Shown here: positions 49,902 to 58,405 of the stretch, in pieces
Position numbering within the stretch: the first letter of the stretch is position 1
How the letters are laid out: every line of letters begins with the position of its first letter
Assembly: GCF_034003485.1 (NCBI RefSeq)
Contig: NZ_JAVEYL010000021.1
Coordinates: forward strand, 8,069 to 72,068
Length of the DNA stretch: 64,000 bases
From: Thauera sp034003485
Lineage (GTDB): Bacteria > Pseudomonadota > Gammaproteobacteria > Burkholderiales > Rhodocyclaceae
Reading direction: 5' to 3'
Translations under genes and position numbers: made by a program
Notes under the pieces: model-generated
Database searches by the model: none
What the model was told of the DNA's origin: nothing
What the model saw: the letters and a program-made list of their open reading frames with translations, nothing else

Positions 49902-50816
49902 TCAATCACCCACCGGCCGGAAGTCCTCGCGCTCGGCAATGAAGGGCGGTCGTGGTGGCAGGCCGCAGAAGGGGGCCTGCGGCCGGTTGTCCACGCTGTT
50001 GAACACAATGAAGACGTTGCTGCGCGGCAGCGGGGTGATGTTCGAGTTGGAGCCGTGCATCAGGTTGCAGTCGAAGAAGGTCACCGAGCCAGCCGAGCCC
50101 TTGGGTGCGACGATCCCGCCTTCGGCGACGAGACGACCGAGGCTGTCCTCGTCCGGAACGCCGTATTCCTGCCTGCGCAGCGAGGCGACGTAGTGCGCCT
50201 CCGGCGTTTCGCCGACACAGGCGACGTACTTGCGGTGTGACCCGGGGATCACCATCAGCGGACCGTTGTGCTCGGTGTTCGGGGTCAGGCTCACCGAGCA
50301 GCTCAGGGTGCGCATTGCTGGCAGGCCGTCTTCCACATGCCAAGTCTCGAAGTCAGAGTGCCAGTAGAACTCGCGACCGCGAAACCCCGATTTGTAGTTG
50401 ATGCGCGATTGATGGATATACACGGGTCCGCCGAGCAATTGGCGGGCGATCGCGACGAGGCGTGGGTGCATGCACAAACGGCGCAGGACGGCGTTGTGCT
50501 TGTGGATGGCGAAGATCGAGCGCAGCTCGCCGCTGTCGGGTTCGATGATCGCTTCTGGAGCCCGGCACTCGGATCGGCTATCACGCAGGCGCGCGAGCTC
50601 GTCCAGATAGGCTTGTATTTCATCCGTGCTGAAGAAGGACTCGAGGCTCAGGAATCCTTCCTTTTCGTACAGGGTCAGGCGAGCCGAATCCAGCGGGCCG
50701 TCCTCGGCGCGGCCGTAGACGATCGGATCCTGGCGCTCGAGCACCGAGGGCTCGGAGCCAATGCGTGACGGGTAGCGGTCGGTTTGGCCGGTAGCGGTCT
50801 GGATCGGGTAAGTCAT
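49902..50816 (-). CDS. ectD: Ectoine hydroxylase EctD
   Basis: At 304 aa, this Fe(II)/2-oxoglutarate dioxygenase has the ligands H153 and D155 in FYWHSDFETWHVEDGLP and H254 in NLMHGSNSN. It converts ectoine to 5-hydroxyectoine. It is last in ectABCD, 101 nt after ectC. Its stop is 3 nt from the convergent PBP stop. Confidence 0.95.
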   Translation of the reverse strand: MTYPIQTATGQTDRYPSRIGSEPSVLERQDPIVYGRAEDGPLDSARLTLYEKEGFLSLESFFSTDEIQAYLDELARLRDSRSECRAPEAIIEPDSGELRSIFAIHKHNAVLRRLCMHPRLVAIARQLLGGPVYIHQSRINYKSGFRGREFYWHSDFETWHVEDGLPAMRTLSCSVSLTPNTEHNGPLMVIPGSHRKYVACVGETPEAHYVASLRRQEYGVPDEDSLGRLVAEGGIVAPKGSAGSVTFFDCNLMHGSNSNITPLPRSNVFIVFNSVDNRPQAPFCGLPPRPPFIAEREDFRPVGD

Positions 50817-50917
50817 GGGCTAGGCCTCATCCTGAGGCGCGACGCAGGGTCGTGCCGTTTCAAGTAAAAAAGGGCACCGCAGCGGCGCCGCGATGCCCGT
50901 CCCGAGGCGGGGCGTGC

Positions 50918-51328
50918 TTAGCCGGCGGTGGCGAGCATGTCCGTCGGCGCGGCGTAGGCACCGGTTTCGTCATGGACCTCGTGGCCGGTCAGCGGCGGGT
51001 TGAAGACACACACCATGCGCATGTGTGTGCCCTTGTTGGCGCGCAGGATGTGGCGATCGTGCAGGTTCAGCGCGTACAGCGTGCCGGGGCGGATCGGGTG
51101 CACGGTGCCGCTGGCGAGGTCCTCGATCTCTCCTTCGCCTTCGATGCAGTACACCGTCTCGAGGTGGTGGCGGTACTCCATCTCGAGCTCGGCGCCTTGC
51201 TTGATCAGGGTGTCGTTTACCGAGTAGCCGAGCTTGTCGCTGGCGAGGATGAAGCGGCGGCTGGCCCACTGCGGGGTGTCGACATCGGCCGACGTGCCGA
51301 TGAGTTGGTCGAGATGCTTGACGATCAT
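50918..51328 (-). CDS. ectC: L-ectoine synthase EctC
   Basis: This 136-aa cupin has an EctC start (MIVKHLDQLIGT) and barrel motif YRHHLETVYCIEGEGEIED. It cyclises N-gamma-acetyl-diaminobutyrate to ectoine. ATG 51326-51328 is preceded by GGAGAACC. A larger frame across ectB is a shadow. Confidence 0.95.
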   Translation of the reverse strand: MIVKHLDQLIGTSADVDTPQWASRRFILASDKLGYSVNDTLIKQGAELEMEYRHHLETVYCIEGEGEIEDLASGTVHPIRPGTLYALNLHDRHILRANKGTHMRMVCVFNPPLTGHEVHDETGAYAAPTDMLATAG

Positions 51329-51360
51329 GCGGTTCTCCGTTCGATTGCGCGTCGTGTGGC

Positions 51361-52626
51361 TCAGGCCGCGTTGCGGGTGTCGCCCTTGAGGGTCGCCTTG
51401 AGGGCCTGCTCGATGATGTCGAGGCCGTGGGCGAGCTCTTCCTCGCTGATGGTCAGACTCGGGAGCAGCTTCAGGACCTCGTCGTTGACGCCGGCGGTTT
51501 CGATGATCAGGCCGCGCTCGAAGCAGGCGGCGGAGATCTGGCTGGCGAGCTCCGTGTCCTGGAAAGCGACGCCAAGAATGAGTCCGCGGCCACGCACCTC
51601 GCCCTTGACCCCGGTGTTGCGCAGCATCTTCTGCAGGCGCTCGCGAGCCAGCCGTCCCTTTGCCAGCACCGACTTTTCGAACCAGCTGTCCTGCCAGAAA
51701 TCGAGCGCGGCGGCGCCGGTGACGAAGGCCGGGCAGTGGCCGCGGAAGGTGCCGTTGTGTTCGCCTGGCGCCCATTGGTCGAGCTCGGGCTTGAACAGCA
51801 CGAGGGCGAAGGGTAGGCCATAACCCGACAGCGACTTTGACAGGGTGACGATGTCGGGGACGATGCCTGCTTCCTCGAAGCTGAAGAACTTGCCCGTGCG
51901 CCCGCAGCCGACCTGGATGTCGTCGACGATCAGCAGCACGCCGTGGTGCGCCGTGATCTCGCGCAGACGGCGCAGCCACTGCGGGCTGGCGACATTGACG
52001 CCGCCTTCGGCCTGCACCGTCTCGAGAATCACCGCGGCCGGGGCGTCAAGCCCGCTGCCGTCGTCGATCAGCAGGCGCTCGAGGTAGTCGAGGGTGTCGA
52101 TGTCATCGCCCATGTAGCCGTCGAAAGGCACTGCCATCGTGTGGTTCAGCGGCACCCCTGCGCCAGCGCGCTTGAAGCCGTTGCCGGTCACCGCCAGCGA
52201 GCCCAGGGTCATGCCGTGAAAGGCGTTGGTGAAGTTGACGACACGCTCGCGCCCGGTCACCTTGCGCGCCAGCTTGAGCGCGGCCTCGACCGCGTTGGTG
52301 CCGGTCGGGCCGGGGAACTGCATCTTGTAGTCGAGGCCGCGCGGGGCGAGGATCACCTGCTGGAAGCGCTCGATGAAGTTCGCCTTGGCCTCGCTGTACA
52401 TGTCGAGGGTGTGGGTGATGCCGTCGGCGGCGATGTAGTCGAGCAGCGCCTGCTTGAGCTTGTCGGGGTTGTGGCCGTAGTTCAGCACGCCGGCGCCGGC
52501 GAAGAAGTCGAGGTACTTGCGGCCCTCGTTGTCGCTCATCCAGGCGCCCTTGGCGGATGCGAACACGGCCGGGAAATTGCGGCAGTAGCCGCGTACTTCG
52601 GATTCATGGCGTTCGAATACATTCAT
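51361..52626 (-). CDS. ectB: Diaminobutyrate--2-oxoglutarate transaminase EctB
   Basis: At 421 aa, this class III aminotransferase has PLP Lys264 in TLSKSLSGYG, Asp in LLIVDDIQVGCGRTG and FPGPTGTNAVEAALKLARK. It makes L-2,4-diaminobutyrate from aspartate semialdehyde. It lies 32 nt before ectC. Confidence 0.96.
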   Translation of the reverse strand: MNVFERHESEVRGYCRNFPAVFASAKGAWMSDNEGRKYLDFFAGAGVLNYGHNPDKLKQALLDYIAADGITHTLDMYSEAKANFIERFQQVILAPRGLDYKMQFPGPTGTNAVEAALKLARKVTGRERVVNFTNAFHGMTLGSLAVTGNGFKRAGAGVPLNHTMAVPFDGYMGDDIDTLDYLERLLIDDGSGLDAPAAVILETVQAEGGVNVASPQWLRRLREITAHHGVLLIVDDIQVGCGRTGKFFSFEEAGIVPDIVTLSKSLSGYGLPFALVLFKPELDQWAPGEHNGTFRGHCPAFVTGAAALDFWQDSWFEKSVLAKGRLARERLQKMLRNTGVKGEVRGRGLILGVAFQDTELASQISAACFERGLIIETAGVNDEVLKLLPSLTISEEELAHGLDIIEQALKATLKGDTRNAA

Positions 52627-52662
52627 GTGTGCTTTCCTGTCGTTTTGATTGTCGGGCGGGTT

Positions 52663-53223
52663 TCAGTGTGTCGAGCAGGGCCTGAGCGGTCCGATGCGAA
52701 GCAGCGGTTCTGCGCTGTGCGGGTGGGGGAAATGCTCAGCGGTAAAGTGCTGGGTTATTTCGCAGGGAGCGCCGGCGCGGCGGGCAAACCCTGCAAACAG
52801 GCGGGCGGAGGGCACGTTGTCCTCGGCGACAGTGGCGGTGAGCCACTGCGCATCGACGTTCGCTGGCAGTGCGAGCCAGCGCTCGAGCAGTCGAGTGCCG
52901 AGTCCCTCGCCCTGGAAGCGGGCGTCGATGCCGATCTGCCAGACGAAGGCGGCGGCAGGGGTGCGTGGTGGGCGGTAGCCGATCACGGCGCCGATGATCT
53001 CGCCGTCGCGCTCGGCAATCAGGCAGGTGTCGCCGAAGTCGGCGGCGAACAGCAGGTAGAAGTAGGCGGAATTCCGCTCCAGGGTGCCAGCGCGTCCTAC
53101 CAGTTCCCATAGGGCGGCACCGTCGCCATGGTGGGCGGCGCGGAAAGTTGTCGTTTCAATGACGTTGGAATTGCGTGCGTTCAAGAGTCGTCCTTCGCGG
53201 GCGGGGCAGTGCGGGATCGCCAC
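52663..53223 (-). CDS. ectA: Diaminobutyrate acetyltransferase EctA
   Basis: At up to 186 aa, it is a GNAT fold with acetyl-CoA loop QGEGLGTRLL and EctA elements FRAAHHGDGAALWELV, GYRPPRTPAAAFVWQIGID and TVAEDNVPSARLF. It acetylates diaminobutyrate. ATG 53223 gives an N-terminal MAIPHCPAREGRLL extension; a TTG start at about 53184 (LNARNSNVIETTTFR) with AAGGAC upstream is equally plausible. It is first in ectABCD. Confidence 0.92.
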   Translation of the reverse strand: MAIPHCPAREGRLLNARNSNVIETTTFRAAHHGDGAALWELVGRAGTLERNSAYFYLLFAADFGDTCLIAERDGEIIGAVIGYRPPRTPAAAFVWQIGIDARFQGEGLGTRLLERWLALPANVDAQWLTATVAEDNVPSARLFAGFARRAGAPCEITQHFTAEHFPHPHSAEPLLRIGPLRPCSTH

Positions 53224-53656
53224 GGGGTGGTGGCGCGGTCTGCCTGCGGCGAGGAGCCGGCAGGCGGCGCACGTTGGCTACGTGCGCAGATGACGCCGCG
53301 GCAGAGGACTCAGGGAGGAAGCGGTTGGTCGCTGCGGCGACCATGGAGATCGAGACGAAGCGCACCAGCGGATGGCGGTGTTAACGCGGTTCGGCCGGCG
53401 CAAAGCGTATCCCGGGAGAGAGCAGGGGTGCACCGGTCGGCGCCGGAGAGGGCGAATTGGGCGTGGCTGCCCAAGGTTTGTCTGTTTGTGAGGGTCTCGG
53501 TCATCGGTATGCAAAACACGCCGGTCACAAGGGTTGGCGTGTTTGCTTAAATTTAATTTGTACAAAAGTATATAGGTTTGGGCAGGGGGTGACAAATCCG
53601 GCTTGAGTCCTTTGAGCAGGCACCGGGCGTGCGTGGCGAAGCCGACTTTGATCGGC
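53224..53656. other. ect promoter region
   Basis: 433 nt with no coding gene. It contains an AT-rich core (53547-53580) and the 9-bp dyad listed separately, and should hold the ectABCD promoter. No MarR-type ectR or ask_ect gene is present. Confidence 0.5.
53514..53544. promoter_or_regulatory. 9-bp perfect inverted repeat upstream of ectA
   Basis: AAACACGCC (53514-53522) and GGCGTGTTT (53536-53544) flank 13 nt, about 290 nt upstream of ectA and next to the AT-rich stretch. It could be an operator, or a terminator-like hairpin for transcripts reading left from the regulator gene (it ends in TTTT on the minus strand). Confidence 0.45.
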
Positions 53657-54616
53657 TCAGGGCCCTCGGGGCTTGCTCAAAGGCGAGATAGGGCTTGCCG
53701 CCGATAGCCGCGCCTGGGCGGTCCGGTTCAGCTCCGGCGCCCGTGTCTGCAGGAAGCGCAGGAAGGCGGCGGCAAGGGGGCTGAGGCGCTTGCCACCGGG
53801 GTAGACCACCTGCCATTGCGACAGCACCGGCGTGTCAACGACCGCGAGCACGGCGATCCCCTCGTCGGCCGCGTGCGCGAGCGCGTGTGCGGAAAGCACC
53901 GACAGCCCCAGTCCGCCCGCCACCGCCTGCTTCACCGCCTCGTTGCTGCCGAGCTCCAGCCGCGGGCGCAGCGTGACCCCGTGCTCGGCGAAGAAGTGCT
54001 CCGCCGCTTGGCGCGTGCCCGAGCCCGGTTCACGCAATACGAACTCCTCATTCTCCAGTGCCCGCGCCGGCAGCTGCGCATGCCCGGCGAACGCATGGTC
54101 GGCGGGCGCGATGACGACCAGCGGGTTGCTGAGAAAGGGCGTGGCCACCACCGCTGGCGCCTCGGGCGGGCGGCTCATGATGTAGAGGTCGTCGAGGTTG
54201 TCCGCCAGGCGGCGGATGACCGCGTCGCGGTTGAGCACCACCAGCGACACTTCCACCGCCGGGCGCTCGCGGCGGAAGTCGCCGAGCAGGCGCGGGATGA
54301 AGGTCTCCGCGGTGCTCACCACCGCCAGACGCAGCCGGCCGACCACGTCGCCGCGCAGCTCGGCCAGGGTCTCGTCGAGGTTTTCGAGTTCCTGCTCCAC
54401 GCGTGCGGCGGTGCCGAGCACCACGCGCCCGGCGGCGGTGAGGTGCAGCTTGCGGCCGACGCGCTCGAACAGCGGCAGGCCGACCTGTTCGGCGAGCTGG
54501 CGCAGCTGGGTGGACAGCGTGGGCTGGGTCAGGTGCAGGCGCTGGGCGGCGCGCGAAACGCTGCCCTCGCGCGACACGGCGAGCAGCAGGCGGAGCTGGT
54601 GGAAGGTGAGGCGCAT
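53657..54616 (-). CDS. LysR-family regulator, CbbR-like
   Basis: At 319 aa, the HTH (MRLTFHQLRLLLAVSREGSV, TQPTLSTQLRQLAEQVGLPL, FERVGRKLHLTAAGR) and a ligand domain with RPPEAPAVVATPFLSNPLV resemble CbbR, regulator of Calvin-cycle genes. It is divergent from sbtA with a dyad between, so it most likely controls the bicarbonate transporter. Confidence 0.82.
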   Translation of the reverse strand: MRLTFHQLRLLLAVSREGSVSRAAQRLHLTQPTLSTQLRQLAEQVGLPLFERVGRKLHLTAAGRVVLGTAARVEQELENLDETLAELRGDVVGRLRLAVVSTAETFIPRLLGDFRRERPAVEVSLVVLNRDAVIRRLADNLDDLYIMSRPPEAPAVVATPFLSNPLVVIAPADHAFAGHAQLPARALENEEFVLREPGSGTRQAAEHFFAEHGVTLRPRLELGSNEAVKQAVAGGLGLSVLSAHALAHAADEGIAVLAVVDTPVLSQWQVVYPGGKRLSPLAAAFLRFLQTRAPELNRTAQARLSAASPISPLSKPRGP

Positions 54617-54646
54617 GGGTGGGGTGCGGCAACGGATGGGTAATAT

Positions 54647-54662
54647 ATAGAGTTAAGTCTAT
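54647..54662. promoter_or_regulatory. LysR-type dyad in the cbbR-like/sbtA intergenic region
   Basis: ATAGA (54647-54651) and TCTAT (54658-54662) around 6 nt, in an AT-rich stretch 30-45 nt upstream of the regulator start. GTTAAC follows at 54663-54668. It is a probable autoregulatory and sbtA-activating site. Confidence 0.5.
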
Positions 54663-54807
54663 GTTAACGACAAAAACAAAGCATTTTTCTGGATGTGTGC
54701 GCTGCGGCAAAATGCCTTCGTTCCAGCTATCCGGCAGCGCCCGCCGCTCGCCGCCACGCTTTTCGCCCCTGCAGCACGGGGCCATGCATTCCAGAGGAAA
54801 ACAAAAA

Positions 54808-55749
54808 ATGGTCGATGCCGTACCTTTCTTCTTCGCCCTCGGCGCGGTTGCCTCGCTCGCCCGCTCCGGCCTGCGCCTGCCCGCCGCGGTCTTCGAGACC
54901 CTGTCCATCTACCTGCTGCTGGCCATCGGCCTCAAGGGCGGGGTGGAAATCGCGCGCTCGGAAAGCGCCACGCTGTGGGTCGATGCGCTGCTCGCGATCG
55001 GCCTCGGTGCACTGATTCCGCTGCTGGTGTTCCCGCTCTTCCGTTTGCGCTTCGCGCGTCCGGATGCGGCCTCGCTGGCGGCGCACTACGGCTCGGTGAG
55101 CATCGTCACCTTTGCGGTCGGCGTGACGGTGCTGGGCGGGCGCGGGATCGAAGTGGAAGGCCACCTGGCGCTGCTTGCCGCGCTGATGGAGGCGCCGGCG
55201 CTGATCGTCGCCACGCTGATCGCGCGCTGGGGAGTGAAATCGGCCGACGGCAGCTCCACCGCCGGCGCGCTGGTGCATGAGGTCTTCGCCAACAAGAGCG
55301 TGGTGCTTCTCGGTGGCGGCATCCTGATTGGCTGGATCGCCGGGCCGCAGGGTCTGGAGCCGCTGTCGCCGCTGTTCGTCGATCTGTTCAAGGGTGCGCT
55401 GTGCCTGTTCCTGCTCGAGATGGGCCTGATCGCCGCCGACCGCCTGCCCGACCTGAAGAAGGCGGGGCTGTTCCTCGTCGGCTGCGGACTGGCGCTGCCG
55501 CCGGTGCTGGCGCTGGCCGGCTGGGGCGTGGCGCAGGTGATGGGCCTGGGCGTGGGTGGCACGGTGCTGATGATGACGCTGGCCGGTAGCGCGTCCTACA
55601 TCGCCGCGCCCACCGCGATGCGGATCGCGGTGCCCGAGGCCAACCCCGCGCTCGGGGTGGCGGCAGCGCTGGCGCTGACCTTCCCGTTCAACCTGCTGGT
55701 CGGGATTCCGCTGTATCTGTGGTGGGCGCAGAAGATGGCGGGGGTTTGA
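54808..55749 (+). CDS. sbtA: Sodium-dependent bicarbonate transporter SbtA family (DUF897)
   Basis: At 313 aa, it has about ten helices and SbtA features: FETLSIYLLLAIGLKGGVE, HYGSVSIVTFAVGV, LFKGALCLFLLEMGL and GSASYIAAPTAMRIAVPEANP. In cyanobacteria SbtA imports HCO3- with Na+. ATG 54808 is preceded by AGAGGAAA. Its end overlaps the convergent MFS gene by 62 nt. Confidence 0.9.
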   Translation: MVDAVPFFFALGAVASLARSGLRLPAAVFETLSIYLLLAIGLKGGVEIARSESATLWVDALLAIGLGALIPLLVFPLFRLRFARPDAASLAAHYGSVSIVTFAVGVTVLGGRGIEVEGHLALLAALMEAPALIVATLIARWGVKSADGSSTAGALVHEVFANKSVVLLGGGILIGWIAGPQGLEPLSPLFVDLFKGALCLFLLEMGLIAADRLPDLKKAGLFLVGCGLALPPVLALAGWGVAQVMGLGVGGTVLMMTLAGSASYIAAPTAMRIAVPEANPALGVAAALALTFPFNLLVGIPLYLWWAQKMAGV

Positions 55750-57127
55750 GCAGTGCGCCGGGGTCGGCGGGCTGCAGTGCGCCGGGCGCTGCGTCGTCGC
55801 CGCCAGCGCTGGGGGGGGCCTCCAGCGCTGGCTCATCGGCCCCGAGCACGTCCGCACCGTCGTCCGGGTCTGCACTCTCGGGCCCGCCTTCGCCACCTTC
55901 AGCCGCCGGATCTTCCGGCGACACCATCTCCAGCACCGTGGGCGAGGTGCGCATCATCGGGGTGAATTGGGCCGGCTCGTCCACGATCTCGTCGGCGCTG
56001 CGACGCGACAGGACGAGGGCGAACAGCGCCAGCGGCAGGAAGGCGATCCCGAGGTGCAGCGGCAGCGCGATCGCGCCAACCCAGCCCATCAGCGCGCCGG
56101 CAATGGCCGGACCGGCGGCGGCGCCTACGCCGTGCAGGAAGAGCACGCCGGTGTTGCCCGCCAGGATCTCGTCCTGATGCAGGTGGTCGACCAGGTGGGC
56201 GACCACGATCGGGTAGACCGCGAACGCCATGCCGCCGTAGATGAACAGACCTGCGAGCGGCAGGTAGGGCAGATGGCCGAACGTGGCGACGACGACCCCC
56301 GCCAGCGCGGCGCCGAAGGCGGCGACCGCGAGCGCAACGCGGCGATCGCGGGCGTCCGAGAATAGCCCCATCGGCCACTGCAGCAGCGCGCCACCGACGA
56401 TCGCGGTGGTCATCAACAGGCCGATGCCCGACGCGTCGAGGCCGATGCGCTCGCCGTACACCGGGGTCAGGCTCCAGAACGCGCCCATCGACAGCCCTGA
56501 CGACAGCGCGCCGACAAAGGCCGCCGGCGCTGCACGCCAGATCAGACGCAGCTCGAGCTTGGCCTGATTGCCGATCTGCGGCTGCGCAAAACGCGTCATC
56601 GTCACCGGCAGCAGCGACAGGCAGACGAACATCGCGGCGACCGCAAACAGGGTGAAATTGGCCGGCGTGTCCAGGCGCAGCAACTGCTGGGCACTGGCGA
56701 GTGCGGCGAGGTTGACGACCATGTAGATCGCGAACACCTGGCCGCGGCGCTCGGGCGCGGTGCGGTCGTTGAGCCAGCTCTCGATTACCGCATAGAAGCC
56801 GACCAGGCCGACGCCGGTGAGCACGCGCAAGCCCATCCAGAACCACGGATGGACCACGATGGCATGGAGCAGGATGCAGCAGGCGACCGATGCGCCGAAG
56901 AAGGCGAAGGCGCGGATGTGGCCCATGCGCCGGATCAGCCGGGGCGCGACGAAGGTGCCGAGGAAGAAGCCGAGGAAGTAGGTCGAGCCGATGAGGCCGA
57001 GGGTGTTGGTCGAGAAGCCTTCCAGACTGCCGCGCAGCGGGATGACCGTGTTGATCAGGCCGGAGCCGAGCAGCAGCAGGGCAATGCCGGAGAGCAGGGC
57101 GCCGATGGGGATGATGGTTGGGAGCAT
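55688..57127 (-). CDS. YcaD-like MFS transporter with long acidic C-terminal tail
   Basis: About 479 aa. It has 12 helices in about 1-395 with features such as GSTYFLGFFLGTFVAPRLIR and the GFYAVIESWLNDRTAPERRG loop of the YcaD group. A ~90-residue Asp/Glu/Ala/Pro-rich tail follows (DPAAEGGEGGPESADPDDG) that I have not seen in the family. ATG 57127 is preferred to GTG 57154. Substrate unknown. Confidence 0.82.
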   Translation of the reverse strand: MLPTIIPIGALLSGIALLLLGSGLINTVIPLRGSLEGFSTNTLGLIGSTYFLGFFLGTFVAPRLIRRMGHIRAFAFFGASVACCILLHAIVVHPWFWMGLRVLTGVGLVGFYAVIESWLNDRTAPERRGQVFAIYMVVNLAALASAQQLLRLDTPANFTLFAVAAMFVCLSLLPVTMTRFAQPQIGNQAKLELRLIWRAAPAAFVGALSSGLSMGAFWSLTPVYGERIGLDASGIGLLMTTAIVGGALLQWPMGLFSDARDRRVALAVAAFGAALAGVVVATFGHLPYLPLAGLFIYGGMAFAVYPIVVAHLVDHLHQDEILAGNTGVLFLHGVGAAAGPAIAGALMGWVGAIALPLHLGIAFLPLALFALVLSRRSADEIVDEPAQFTPMMRTSPTVLEMVSPEDPAAEGGEGGPESADPDDGADVLGADEPALEAPPSAGGDDAAPGALQPADPGALLKPPPSSAPTTDTAESRPAG

Positions 57128-57276
57128 GAGCGGGACTTTGAATGTCGTCCGCACCCATCAGCGGGCGCGGCACCTCGAAAAACTGGGAAAACATTTGCGC
57201 CAAATAGTTTAATCGAGGCGCCGCAAGCGGGACGCATCCCGCACGCGTCGCGCTGCGCGCAGGACCGGCGCCGCAG

Positions 57277-57657
57277 TCAGCCGAAGCTGGGCAGGCTGGG
57301 CCGCGCGATCGGTTTGCCGGCGGCAGCCCAGGCATCGAAGCCGCCCGCGATCGATTGCACCCGCACATAGCCCATCTCCTGCATGGCGCAGGCCGACAGC
57401 GCGGCGCGGCCGCTGGTCTTGCAGTACAACACCACCCTGAGGTCGCGCGCATCCATTTCGGGGGTGCTGCTGAGCTTGAATTCGAGCAGACCGCGCGGGA
57501 CGTTGATCGCGCCCGGGATGTGGCCGGCGGCGAATTCGTCGGCTTCACGGACGTCGATCAGCACGTCAGCGTCGCGAATCGCGGCTTCGGCGGCGTCGAT
57601 GGTGATTTCGTTCACATGGGTCTTGGCGGCGCTGACGAGGTCGAGTGCGGTTTTCAT
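57277..57657 (-). CDS. Rhodanese-like sulfurtransferase
   Basis: At 126 aa, this single rhodanese domain has VLIDVREADEF and active-site Cys79 in LYCKTSGRAAL. The first 20 residues are a helical lead with no signal. The ATG is preceded by AAGGAG. It is co-directional with the MFS gene downstream. Confidence 0.88.
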   Translation of the reverse strand: MKTALDLVSAAKTHVNEITIDAAEAAIRDADVLIDVREADEFAAGHIPGAINVPRGLLEFKLSSTPEMDARDLRVVLYCKTSGRAALSACAMQEMGYVRVQSIAGGFDAWAAAGKPIARPSLPSFG

Positions 57658-57900
57658 GGAGACTCCTTGTCGGTCGGAAGGGGGAAGGCAAGACGTTTAT
57701 ACTAGCAACCCCGCCGCCGCCGGCTTGTCAGTGTGCGGGCGATTTGCTAAAAATAGGCAGGCCGTCAGCGGCCAATCCGGATCCGACGCGGGGACGACCC
57801 CGCCCGCCATGCGCAAGAACGCAGCGACTGTCGGTTTTCCACGGGACGCCCCGTGCTGATCGACGCCCTCCGGGGCTCGCTTTCCTTGCAGGATTCCAAG

Positions 57901-58404
57901 GTGTCATCCAAACCCAAGCTTCGTTCCGTGGGCGATCGCCTGCGCCAGATCGCCCTTTTCGAGGTCGGCGGCCTGGTGCTGATCACGCCGCCTTTCGCCT
58001 GGCTCAGCGGCGTGCCGATCTCTGAGTCGCTCGGCATGCTGGCGCTGCTGGCGTTGATCGCCGCGGTCTGGAATGGCTGCTACAACACCGGCTTCGACTG
58101 GGTCGAAGGCCGCGTCACCGGGCGCACGGCCGACCGCCGGCCCTTCCGGCTGCGCTGCCTGCATGCGCTCGGCTTCGAGACCGGCCTGCTCGTGCTGACC
58201 CTGCCGGTGATCATGTGGTGGACCGGCATGGGCTGGCTCGACGCCCTGATCGCCGACATCGGCCTGGCGATCACCTACACCGTGTATGCGCTGCTGTTCA
58301 ACATGGGCTATGACCGCGTGTTTCCCATCCAGCAGGCGCCTGCACGGACCGCGGACCGGATGAGGACCGAGCGGGCCGATGGCGCATTGCCGGCCGAGCG
58401 CTGA
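57901..58404 (+). CDS. PACE-family (AceI-like) multidrug/chlorhexidine efflux protein
   Basis: At 167 aa, it has four helices in two tandem bacterial transmembrane pair domains: GDRLRQIALFEVGGL with WNGCYNTGFDWVEG, and RCLHALGFETGLLVL with FNMGYDRVFP. The conserved Glu in TM1 (FEVGG) is the proton-coupling residue in AceI. GTG 57901 was chosen; an upstream in-frame start at 57853 is possible. It overlaps no gene; murB starts 1 nt after its stop. Confidence 0.85.
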   Translation: MSSKPKLRSVGDRLRQIALFEVGGLVLITPPFAWLSGVPISESLGMLALLALIAAVWNGCYNTGFDWVEGRVTGRTADRRPFRLRCLHALGFETGLLVLTLPVIMWWTGMGWLDALIADIGLAITYTVYALLFNMGYDRVFPIQQAPARTADRMRTERADGALPAER

Positions 58405-58405
58405 C

